Part shown: one piece after another, positions 1 through 6,664 of the stretch
Position numbering within the stretch: position 1 is the first letter of the stretch
Layout of the letters: every line of letters starts with the position of its first letter
NCBI GenBank assembly: GCA_003024985.2
Contig: PXIH01S0037466.1
Source: Euperipatoides rowelli
Taxonomy: Eukaryota > Onychophora > Udeonychophora > Euonychophora > Peripatopsidae
Length of the DNA: 10,635 bases
Reading direction: 5' to 3' (one strand)
Notes under the pieces: generated by a model
Seen by the model: only the letters and a program-made list of their open reading frames with translations
What the model was told of the DNA's origin: nothing
Database searches by the model: none
Made by a program: the position numbers and the translations under genes

Positions 1-8
1 GGATTTAT

Positions 9-82
9 AATGGCGATTCTGAATCTCCTTTTGAGTGCAACTACTAAATTGAAAATGGCGATTGAGAATCGCCATTTGAGTG
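9..82. repeat. Two direct copies of a 29-base motif inside the first TTAA element
   Basis: Copies lie at 9-37 and 54-82, offset by 45 bases. Both begin AATGGCGATT and end TTTGAGTG or TTTTGAGTG. The second copy is a better palindrome than the first, so the first appears to have decayed (AATCTCC against AATCGCC). Subterminal repeats of this kind are common in DNA transposons and may bind transposase; that role is inferred only. Confidence 0.7.
53..77. repeat. Perfect 11-bp palindrome with 3-base loop near the element end
   Basis: Arms 53-63 (AAATGGCGATT) and 67-77 (AATCGCCATTT) are exact reverse complements separated by GAG. The palindrome sits 1 base inside the terminal AGTGGAAAGGG motif. It is probably a structural or binding feature of the transposon terminus. 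Confidence 0.8.
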
Positions 83-93
83 GAAAGGGTTAA

Positions 94-1255
94 ACGATTC
101 ATAATTGTACACCAAATCTATGTTCAAAATATGTATAAAATATACAAAACAAATTTCTACTTATGATATGAACTGTAATTATGTTAATTATTATAATTGT
201 ACGCTTGTTTAAAATAATAATTAAAATAAAAAAAATCAATAATCAATATTCTAATGAAATAAAAGAAAATTAAACATTACCAGATAAAAACAAAATCTGT
301 GCAATTAGTTATTAAAACGGCTGCAATCTTCAGTTCAACAAATTAATTGAACGTTATTGAATTCATTATTATGTAAACAGTCTTATAATTAGACACAAAT
401 ACTGTAATCTTGAACATTTCCAGTCATATCAAAAATATCATTTTCTATTCTATTTATCCATTTGATCCAATCCATTCACGTTTACTTTTGGTTACAATTT
501 CAGAACATCTCCACAGTTGCAGAAAAATGTCCACACCGCCACAAAGAGCCAGACACATGTGCTTTTAACTGAACTTGGCTTAAATTCCTCAACAAAACTT
601 TACTGTATTCGGAGAAAGTTCCTTTGAATCCAAGTAGCTCAATATGTGAAGAAAAACAAACAACTACTTTCTTTAGATTTCGAATTGCAATGATGAGTGA
701 AAAAAAATAAGAATTTAATTAAATGAGTATTTTTTAACAATTAGTGCCTTTGGTGGTCCTGAAACGGTACTTTAGGCCTAGATTTCCCATACTGATATCC
801 ACAAATATAAATTCATCGCATTTTAATCCTCAGCCAAAATCATCCAAAACCCTTTAAAAATACCTTCATCAACTGATGCTTTTAAAATAATAAATTATAA
901 ATAAAACAAAGACTGTGTGCAAAAATAAGAAGGTTCAGGCTGTCATTATGCCACCATTACATTTGTTTTTGCTCTTTAAAAAACAAATTTTACAACTAAG
1001 TTCTATATTTGTTATCATAATTTAATTCCAGTCAGAGATTCAAATAATTTAATAACTAAGTAAAATGGAGTCTAAATCAATTATGACTAGCATTACATGC
1101 TAAGTGTTTCATATGCCAGAATCTTGACTTAATTACAGTAGATAAGATTGAACAAATACTCAGGGTTTTTTAAAAAACAAAAGTCAATGAAGGAATAGAT
1201 GTAGTGGAATAGGAATATAAATACACATATAGACATGTTTTTATTAATATAATAC
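94..1255. other. Noncoding A+T-rich stretch, nothing recognised
   Basis: Both strands are closed by frequent stops and no protein family text could be read in any frame. There are short A and T runs but no long tandem repeat or strong inverted repeat. It may be intergenic, or intronic if the minus-strand candidate exon at 1256-1400 is real. Confidence 0.6.
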
Positions 1256-1400
1256 GTTTAAGACACAACTGTATAACATTTTTCTGCTTATCTTCCAATG
1301 GATGATTTACATAAGTTGGTATTGGTTTACACCGGCAGATATCACAAATTCTGTAATACAGCTCCACCAAGTGACTTTTGAAAACATCTCTAATCTCCAT
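1256..1400 (-). CDS. Candidate first coding exon of an unidentified protein (minus strand)
   Basis: An ATG at 1400-1398 sits in a good eukaryotic start context (AAAATGG, with A at -3 and G at +4). About 48 codons follow that read more like protein than the surroundings: MEIRDVFKSHLVELYYRICD at the start, then a Cys-rich CRCKPIPTYVNH segment. The local G+C is higher than the flanks. The pattern of an amphipathic helix, then Leu-Tyr...Ile-Cys and a Pro-Ile-Pro turn, is loosely like the N-terminal cap before leucine-rich repeats in some LRR proteins, but this is only a resemblance. A weak splice donor (AAC|GTATTA) would end the exon at 1256. The open frame itself runs on to 1170 with low-complexity, unconvincing residues. 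No downstream exon is visible, so it could equally be a chance ORF. Confidence 0.25.
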
Positions 1401-1550
1401 TTTATGAGGAGCAACATAAGTGATTTTGATTAATATTTTAATTAAACAACTTTTTTTTTAAAAAGAATTGCATTGATTTTTTTTTAGTAATTATCTTTCA
1501 AATAAATGATAAAAACAAATATATAAAAATCCATTGCATGTGACCTTTTA

Positions 1551-1582
1551 TTGATCTTTTTTTTTTAAAAAAAAAAAATCAA
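1551..1582. repeat. Loopless 32-base T/A palindrome
   Basis: TTGATC followed by T10 faces A12 followed by TCAA. The arms 1551-1566 and 1567-1582 pair at 15 of 16 positions, with a single mismatch (1556/1577). The non-homopolymer TTGAT/TCAA flanks make it more than a plain T-run meeting an A-run, but no longer terminal inverted repeats extend from it. Function unknown. Confidence 0.6.
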
Positions 1583-1712
1583 ACAGAAAAAATTGTTAAA
1601 TTAAATTTATTTAGAGATTTAACATTTTAGGGGAAATTATATATAAAAATAAATCTATTAAGGTCGGTATCAAAGAGGACTATATGTTGCATTGCAGCAA
1701 CCCAAACAATTA

Positions 1713-1810
1713 TTAGAACACATAATTTTCAATGGGAGGCAGCACATTTGGATTTACGTTGCTTTGCGTTAGAATCAACAAACCTTTTTTTAGAACACAT
1801 TGTTTTCAAT
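1713..1810. repeat. Pair of 21-base direct repeats, 77 bases apart
   Basis: TTAGAACACATAATTTTCAAT (1713-1733) recurs at 1790-1810 with 19 of 21 bases matching. A small inverted repeat, GTTGC/GCAAC, lies just before it at 1686-1701. The pair could be the remains of a diverged tandem duplication or of an old repeat element. No termini were found. Confidence 0.45.
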
Positions 1811-1965
1811 CGATTGTGCTACACATTACGCAACTTGTATATCGTTGGGATAGTATTAAAAAAAATGATCTGGGCAATTTCTAAAACTGTGGTAGATATT
1901 GTGAAACTGTCCAACTTTATCTCACATTAACTTCAATGGATGAACTGATCTACGTTTACTCTTAT

Positions 1966-1976
1966 CCCCCCCCCCC
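1966..1976. repeat. C11 homopolymer
   Basis: Eleven consecutive C residues in A+T-rich DNA. A similar C11 lies at 8040-8050 and a G13 at 9442-9454. Such tracts are length-variable and prone to sequencing error. Confidence 0.9.
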
Positions 1977-2481
1977 ACAAACTTAATATTAGAACTATAC
2001 TAAACATGTTGGTTACATTCATCTTGATATTGGTTGTAAACAGAGATAGATGTTGCCTAGACGATATTCAAGATACAAGTGCTGCCACCAAGTCAGAATA
2101 AAAAGTTATGAAAAAAATACAACACAGTGTAACACGCAATCTTGTGCAACACCCAAATTATATAGCATATTTTTCAAGTCAACGCAACAGATATTCCTGT
2201 ATGTTTCTGCCATCATAACAATTACATAGGTTTGTTAGGTTTTTTTTTGCTAAAGATGGTCCTATGGTTGTGGGAACTTGAACGTGTTGGTTTTAATGTA
2301 ATACACATTTTTTTCATTCCAAAATATTCGTGTAAAGATTTTGAAATAAACGGATGAACTAATCTCTCTCTCAGACTATCGCAACTTTAATGATAGTTCC
2401 AGCATTATCTGTTGCTCTATGTACAAGAAAGTTTGTATTTTCTAGTTATTATGTGTAATATTGAATAATTCCTTCTGGAAA

Positions 2482-2505
2482 TTTTTTTTTTTTTTTTTTT
2501 AAAAA
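2482..2505. repeat. T19 followed by A5
   Basis: Nineteen T residues are followed directly by five A residues. A minus-strand poly(A) tail of a retroposed sequence would look like this, but no retroposed body was recognised next to it. Slippage is the simpler explanation. Confidence 0.85.
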
Positions 2506-3295
2506 CTATTGAATAGAAGATGTCAAACAGTCACGGTTACTCCATTTTGATTTGAAGATTCATTCTTTTATCATTACTTGCATTGCACATATACACATAC
2601 AAAACAAAAGTTTCTTGAATTATTTATAATAAGGAAATAATTAAATATTTTCTAGCTTAACAGTTAAAATTATAAAATAAAAAATGTAATTTTAAAATGA
2701 AACATATTTATTTAGTAAGTTGTTTTTTTTTTGTTTGTTTTACATTGTTTTTATGTTTTTAATGACAGTAAAATTAAACATAGTTTAGTTATTTCTATCC
2801 GTCATCACCTTGTCACATATGACATTGATGTTGTCTTTATTTGAAGATTTGAATCTACATTTTTAAATGTTTATCTTTTTATTCCTTTTTTTTTCTTTGC
2901 CACTGATAACTTTTTTTATGATTAGGAATGGAATTCATGTTTATCTACGTGTTTGTTACGAGTTATTTTAATGAAAAAAAAAACAACTAACATTTACATT
3001 GGAATGCAATGTGCTTAGAGTTTTAACTGTTTAGTTCTGTTTTATTTTTTAAAAATTAAAGATATTTTTTTTGTCAAAATTCTGACTGGGTTTGAAAAAT
3101 TAAAATAATAATGTCAACAACAAAGTATAAGTTAAATATAAAGAGTATAACAATCTAAACAAAATTTATGTATAATAATTTTGAAAATTAATAATAATTT
3201 ATTCATTGGCAAAGGAGGAGATGGGAAGGGGAGACAGAGAGGTAATTTTTATTTATCATTTTATTTTTAATGATAACATTTCATTTTCTCTGGTC

Positions 3296-3502
3296 TAGGA
3301 TTTTCCTTGCTGCAGAGCTGAACGCAACCAGGTTGGTCCAAATTCCACAGGCTGTAGATCATGGGATTCCCACTAGATATAATAGCTGTGAATAATGAAT
3401 AAACCATCTGGGACAATCAGCAAGATAGTTGAGCTTTTCAACCCTGTAAGGCAATTAAATTAGGAGAAAGAAAATTCTGATCACAAATCCTGAACTTGGT
3501 TC
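3296..3502 (+). other. Probable 5' leader of the retrotransposon
   Basis: Base composition shifts near 3296 from A/T-dominated to mixed sequence (CTGCAGAGCTGAACGC, AGGTTGGTCC), and stays mixed into the recognisable element. No coding text was read here. It is assigned to the element by composition and position only; the true 5' end could lie anywhere from about 3210 to 3500. Confidence 0.4.
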
Positions 3503-3856
3503 TTGGGGCCCTTGCACAGTATGAGCCCCTTTGAAAATTTCATGGATAGTCAAAAATTTTGTTTTAGAATGCCATGTGATCTGGTTAGTGGCCAGCACGA
3601 TCCAGTATCCCATCAGACTGGACATGTCAAATTGGCTACACTGGTAGCGATAAATCTGACTGACCATCAGTGTGATTCAGTAGCCCGTGAGGCTGAACAT
3701 GTCAAAATGGTAACTCTGAGAACCATCAACAACAAAGGAAGCAATAATTAGGGATTAACAGAAAGTCAGATAAGGAATAAAGGTATTAAGATTGGAAAGT
3801 GGGATGTAAGAGGTCTTAATAGAACAGGAAAATTAACAGAGGTATGTCTGAAATGA
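3503..3856 (+). pseudogene. N-terminal leader and endonuclease start of the LINE ORF
   Basis: One frame reads from ATG 3503 to a TGA at 3854-3856, with an internal TAG at 3749-3751. The first part contains two 25-residue repeats (see 3599-3748). After the TAG the frame reaches KIGKWDVRGLNRTGKLTEV, the conserved start of the AP-endonuclease domain, where related elements usually read WNVR. Here the Asn that contributes to metal binding is Asp. After 3853 the family-like reading (EMTRMKI) continues in another frame, so a frameshift separates the pieces. Whether 3503 was the original start is unclear, because upstream sequence is also decayed. Confidence 0.65.
3599..3748 (+). repeat. Two 75-bp in-frame tandem repeats in the LINE leader
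   Basis: Units 3599-3673 and 3674-3748 are exactly 75 bases (25 codons) apart and in the same frame. At protein level both read D-x-V, five residues, then a G/E-HVK-[LM]-x-TL-x-x-IN pattern. Nucleotide identity over a 52-base core (from 3603 and 3678) is roughly 70% by eye. The repeat is older and more diverged than the 3815-4279 duplication, so it probably belongs to the original element. Confidence 0.65.
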
Positions 3857-4279
3857 CTAGAATGAAAATTAAAATATTGAGATTCTCAGTCTTTCTGTGA
3901 AGAAAATATGGACTTCATCATTACCATAAGAGGAGGAGAGAACTTCAGAGTAACGACAACAGTGAAAGGATGAAAAGAAGAATAGGGTTCATAGTGAAAG
4001 AGAATATGGCAAGACATGCAAGATATATGAAGGATTTCAGAAAGAATACTTAACAGAACATGAAAATTAACAGAGGAATGTCTGAAATGACTAGAATGAA
4101 AATTGAAATATTAAAATTCTCCATCTTTCTGTGAAGAAAATATGGACTTCATCACTACCATAAGAGGAGAGAACTTTAGAGTAACGACAACAGGGAAAGG
4201 ATGAAAAGAAGAATAGGGTTCATAGTGAAAGATAATATAGCAAGACGTGCGAGATATATGTAGGATTTCAGAAAGAATA
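3815..4279 (+). repeat. ~230-bp tandem duplication inside the endonuclease region
   Basis: Unit 1 (3815-4048, 234 bases) and unit 2 (4049-4279, 231 bases) match along their whole length. By hand alignment I count about 16 mismatches plus one 3-base gap (AGGAGGAGAG against AGGAGAG), or about 93% identity. Both units start CTTAA(T/C)AGAACA and end GATTTCAGAAAGAATA. The two units share the same stop-producing and frame-breaking changes (for example GAAAGGATGAAAAG), so the copy was made after the element had already decayed. Confidence 0.92.
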
Positions 4280-4763
4280 ATTACAATACAATTTGAAGTG
4301 AAGAAAATAAATTTACTAATTATACAGGTCGATGCTCCAACAGCAGATAGCAGTGAAGAAGAAATTGAAGAATTCTACAATCTGCTAGAAGACATGTTAG
4401 AAAGAAAGAAATTTAAAAATGTGATGATAATAATAGGTGATTGAAATGCTAAAGTGGGGCAAGGTAGAGACAGAAATACTATCGGCCCATGGGGATTAGA
4501 AAAAAATAAATGATAGAGGCAACCTACTTGTTATTTTTTTGTATTAGCCATGATTGTGGAGTGCAAACACTTAGTTTGAACAGAAATGCAATAGCAGACA
4601 TACTTGGACTTCACCAAATGGAACGATAAAGATTTCGCCATAACTTTCAAAAGATATAGAAACTGTTAAAAATTGCAAAGCCAAGCCTGGAGCTGACTGT
4701 GGATCAGACCACAATTCTGTAGTTTGCAGACTAGAGATCAATTTAAAACGTCAGATTAGAAAA
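4247..4763 (+). pseudogene. Endonuclease domain core and C-terminal part (AP-type), broken
   Basis: Frame 2 reads from 4247 through ISERIITIQFEVKK and LLIIQVDAPTADSS to GD, then TGA at 4442-4444, then NAKVGQGRDRNTIGPWG. Relatives have Trp or Phe at the stop position (GDWNAKVG/GDFNAKVG), a catalytic segment of AP-type endonucleases. Reading then shifts to frame 3 for EQKCNSRHTWTSPNGTIK (from 4578) and, after a gap, NCKAKPGADCGSDHNSVVC (from 4671). The SDHN motif, containing the catalytic Asp-His pair, is intact at 4704-4715. This domain nicks the target DNA in target-primed reverse transcription. It is inactive here because of frameshifts near 4505 and in 4620-4670 and several stops. Confidence 0.88.
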
Positions 4764-4770
4764 AAACAAA

Positions 4771-5019
4771 ATTAGAAGATGGATAGTTGAAGTAATCAAT
4801 GATGATAAGAAAGTTCTATTTAATGAAAAGCTAAGAGGAAATTTTAAAAAAGACAGTTGCCTAAAACATGGTAATCTTAATGAAAGGTTGAACAAAGTTA
4901 AGGATATAATTCATCAAACAGCAAAAGACAAAATAGAATTTCAAAACAAAAAAGGCAAAAATTCATTGATTAGTGAAGATACATTAAAACTCATGGATGA
5001 AAGGAGGAAGGTGAGATAG
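4771..5019 (+). pseudogene. Endonuclease-RT linker region of the LINE
   Basis: A continuous 82-codon frame runs from RRWIVEVINDDKKVLFNEKL to LKLMDERRKVR, where TAG at 5017-5019 ends it. It is Lys/Asp-rich and helical in character, as expected for the poorly conserved linker between endonuclease and RT in RTE-type elements. The decayed sequence to 5140 continues the same region (KYKLLNSLIGKRCRK) with further stops and shifts. The reading is in frame 1, whereas the endonuclease C-terminus is in frame 3. Confidence 0.75.
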
Positions 5020-5140
5020 AATAGCGATAAATATAAATTATTAAATTCCTTAATTGGAAAAAGATGCAGGAAATAAAAATAAAAATGGCATGAAGTTAAA
5101 CGAATTGCAACAAGATAGATGAAAAATAGCAGCAGAAATC

Positions 5141-5385
5141 AAAGGTAAAGATGGCAAACTGCTATATACTGAAGAAGAGATTGTGAAAAGATGGAAGCGA
5201 TATAGAAAATAACTTTATGCAAATAGGACAAAATACACAGGAATGAGAATATTCAGATTTAATGAAAAGAGGAAATTCTGGAAGCTATGAAGACCAGGAA
5301 AAGCAAATGGGATTGATAACAGACCAATAGAATTTGTGAAAGAGATGGATGATGATATGATAGAAATTATCACAGACCTAGTGAA

Positions 5386-5387
<2 letters not shown>
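5141..5387 (+). pseudogene. Reverse transcriptase N-terminal segment
   Basis: Frame 2 reads GKDGKLLYTEEEIVKRWKRY, then a TAA at 5210-5212 and a TGA at 5288-5290, then GKANGIDNRPIEFVKEM. This corresponds to the GK-x-x-G-x-D-x-x-P-x-E block at the start of the RT domain in RTE-like elements. The preceding helix (EEILEAMKTRK) is readable only in frame 1 from 5269, so a frameshift lies between the two. The segment runs into the (AT)n tract. Confidence 0.82.

Positions 5388-5425
<38 letters not shown>
5388..5425. repeat. (AT)19 microsatellite within the RT region
   Basis: Thirty-eight bases of alternating A and T, starting at the end of a GTGAATGATATAT codon run. In frame it would extend ...LVND with Ile-Tyr repeats, where relatives have a short N-x-IY segment. 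It therefore probably grew from a small TATA seed in the original coding sequence after the element died. Confidence 0.95.
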
Positions 5426-5426
<1 letters not shown>

Positions 5427-5427
<1 letters not shown>

Positions 5428-5715
5428 CAGGTGAAATTTCTTATGTATGGAAATCGTTATTCATCTCTTAAAATCATCTGTAAAGTAATAGTCTAGATTG
5501 TAGCAACTTTAGAACAATTAGTGTCATAGCACATGCAGTTAAGCAATTATTTGGTGGTGTTCTAAGAAGAAGGAGAAGAAGAAGTAAAAATAGAGGGAAA
5601 TCTGTCAGATGACTAATATGGGTTCAGAACCAACAAAGGAACTAGAGATGGAATCATGAAATTGAACACCATAGCCCAAAAGTGTTTAAAGGATCATCAG
5701 ACACTGTACATTGAA
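5427..5715 (+). pseudogene. Reverse transcriptase fingers region
   Basis: Frame 3 reads TGEISYVWKS (from 5427) and, after several stops, DCSNFRTISVIAHAVKQLFG (from 5496), matching the C-x-N-[FY]-R-x-I-x-V block of non-LTR RTs. A GAA/AAG-rich tract at 5565-5584 follows. Frame 1 from 5620 gives GFRTNKGTRDGIMKLNTIAQ then KCLKDHQTLYIEL, the block just before RT motif A. Everything expected next (the first catalytic Asp and its AFD context) is absent; see the entry at 5716-5720. Confidence 0.87.
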
Positions 5716-5720
5716 TTGAT
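5716..5720 (+). other. Deletion junction: RT motif A missing
   Basis: The frame 1 block ending LYIEL is followed almost immediately by GNDLTIISNLYKAAF in frame 3. In relatives these blocks are separated by about 25-30 residues that include the motif A Asp and the KAFD segment. The exact breakpoint is uncertain by roughly ten bases. The loss removes one of the catalytic aspartates and is irreversible, unlike the point mutations elsewhere. Confidence 0.65.
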
Positions 5721-6082
5721 GGAAATGACTTAACAATAATAAGCAACCTGTACAAAGCAGCATTTAGGATAAATAATAATTTCACTGAATGGTTTGGAGT
5801 AAACTGTGGCATAAGACAATGGTCCTAGTAGTCGCCCTCATTTTTTAACATATATAGTGAATAAATCATTAATGAAGTACTAAATAACTTCAATAGAGTA
5901 AAGCATGATGATGACATTTCCATTATCAATGCAAGTAAGGCCAAATTGGAAAGAACCTTGCTAAATATTAATATAATTTGAACACAATGTGAATTGAAAA
6001 TCCATATAGGAAAGACAAAAACACTTGTGATTAGTAACAAAAATAACATTAAGTGCAAGATTGAAATGGAAGAAAAATACTA
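5721..6082 (+). pseudogene. Reverse transcriptase palm region with altered catalytic box
   Basis: Frame 3 reads GNDLTIISNLYKAAF, then EWFGVNCGIRQW, two stops (5826, 5829), SPSFFNIYSE, a stop (5862), and INEVLNNFNRVKHDDDISII. HDDD at 5904-5915 aligns with the YADD catalytic box of RTs: both aspartates remain, but Tyr is His and Ala is Asp. It continues as NASKAKLERTLLNINII, a stop, CELKIHIGKTKTLVIS and KCKIEMEEKY. This is the palm and start of the thumb. The frame then moves to frame 2 near 6080. Confidence 0.9.
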
Positions 6083-6514
6083 GAACTGATTAAGGAATTT
6101 AGATATTTGGGCAGATTAATAACAGAAGATGAAAGAACCACAAAAGATCTGAACGAGGATAGGAATTTCAAAATCTGCATTTTAAAAACAAAAAGAACTT
6201 TTAAGAAGAGATGTAACAAACATTTAAAATTGAAGATGTTAAAATGCTATGTTTGGTCANTTTTNTTATATGGATGTGAGACTTTGACTTTAACCAAAGA
6301 CTTGGAAAAGAAGATCAATGCTTTTGATATCTGGTCTGCAATAAGAATGTTGGAAATAAAATGAACAGATTTGATTAGATATGAAGAAGTGTGAAGAAGA
6401 TGAAGAGGTGGTTATATTCTTTTGGATGAAGTAAAGAAGAGGAAATGTAAATATGTTGGGTATGTTTTGAGAGAATCTGCAGGAGTTAGACTAGTAACAG
6501 CACTTAAGATATAG
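6080..6514 (+). pseudogene. Reverse transcriptase thumb and C-terminal region
   Basis: Frame 2 reads LELIKEFRYLGRLITEDERT, then KCYVWS, two undetermined bases (N at 6260 and 6265), LYGCETLTLTKDLEKKINAF and RMLEIK. Stops at 6362, 6392, 6401 and 6512 interrupt TDLIRYEEV, GGYILLDEVKKRKCKYVGY and LRESAG, which are hallmarks of the RTE/BovB-type C-terminus. At least two of the stops fall where relatives carry Trp or Arg, as expected from TGG>TGA and CGA>TGA decay. The two Ns mean this stretch was poorly resolved in the source assembly. Confidence 0.9.
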
Positions 6515-6604
6515 GCAGAAAAGGAAAAAAGAGGAAAAGACCAAGAAGAGAATGATTGTATGTTCTTAAGGATTAACCTAACATCAGGCAATTCTTGGTA
6601 TTAA

Positions 6605-6664
6605 TAAAGAAATCAAGATAGAAATCTTTGCTGATCCATGTACGCCAACCTCCATCTTGAAGAA
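6605..6664 (+). pseudogene. C-terminal tail of the LINE ORF
   Basis: Frame 2 reads RNQDRNLC*SMYANLHLEE. In related elements the tail reads roughly D-R-x-x-W-R-S-M-x-A-N-L-H-L-E-E, so the internal TGA at 6632-6634 likely replaced a Trp or Arg codon. The open frame then runs on to 6835 without family resemblance. The stop codon of the original ORF and the element's 3' untranslated tail were not identified. Confidence 0.75.

Larger units (their letters stand above)
1..89. mobile_element. Right end of a TTAA-flanked piggyBac-like short element (left end outside window)
   Basis: The terminal bases AGTGGAAAGGG (79-89) abut a TTAA at 90-93. The same 11 bases followed by TTAA close the complete short element at 7382-7615. 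A terminus ending in ...AAAGGG and abutting TTAA is the usual arrangement for piggyBac-superfamily elements, which insert at and duplicate TTAA. Only the right end lies in the window, so the true length is unknown. No transposase reading is present, which points to a non-autonomous (MITE) copy or the noncoding tip of a larger element. The interior carries a repeated 29-base motif and a short palindrome, annotated separately. Confidence 0.6.
1401..3295. other. Noncoding A+T-rich stretch with scattered small repeats
   Basis: No gene was recognised on either strand. The plus-strand open frame at 1748-1930 (60 codons) overlaps a duplicated noncoding motif and shows no family signature. The stretch contains a T/A palindrome at 1551-1582, a 21-base direct repeat at 1713/1790, C11 at 1966-1976, T19A5 at 2482-2505 and a purine-rich tract at 3211-3242 (AAAGGAGGAG...), just before the retrotransposon begins. 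Confidence 0.6.
3296..6664 (+). mobile_element. Decayed near-full-length non-LTR retrotransposon (LINE), RTE/BovB-like
   Basis: The plus strand reads, in the expected order, an AP-type endonuclease, a linker, a reverse transcriptase and a C-terminal tail. It is spread over all three frames and broken by many stops. Diagnostic pieces include IGKWDVRGLN (endonuclease start), LLIIQVDAPT, GD*NAKVGQG, CGSDHNSVVC (endonuclease end), GFRTNKGTRDG, NLYKAAF and HDDD (RT), YGCETLTLTK and MYANLHLEE at the C-terminus. The C-terminal YGCE...INAFD...RMLE text and the ~3.3 kb size suggest the RTE clade (BovB-like) rather than L1; the clade call is less certain than the LINE call. The 5' limit is approximate: recognisable complexity and higher G+C begin near 3296. 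The 3' limit is set at the end of the protein tail. No poly(A), simple-repeat tail or target-site duplication could be identified. It cannot encode a working product. Confidence 0.93.

Noticed and set aside
1748-1930. Plus-strand 60-codon open frame
   Set aside because: It overlaps a duplicated noncoding motif, with no recognisable domain and no supporting start context.
3580-3605. tRNA-like A box (TGGTTAGTGGC) suggesting a SINE
   Set aside because: No B box (GGTTCGANNCC-like) at the expected spacing, and the site lies in the LINE leader frame.
3455-3667. Minus-strand open frame of 70 codons
   Set aside because: It lies antisense to the LINE leader repeats, which read sensibly on the plus strand, and it has no family text.
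5825-6058. Minus-strand open frame of 77 codons with hydrophobic residues
   Set aside because: It is the antisense shadow of the RT palm region, which is clearly coding-derived on the plus strand.
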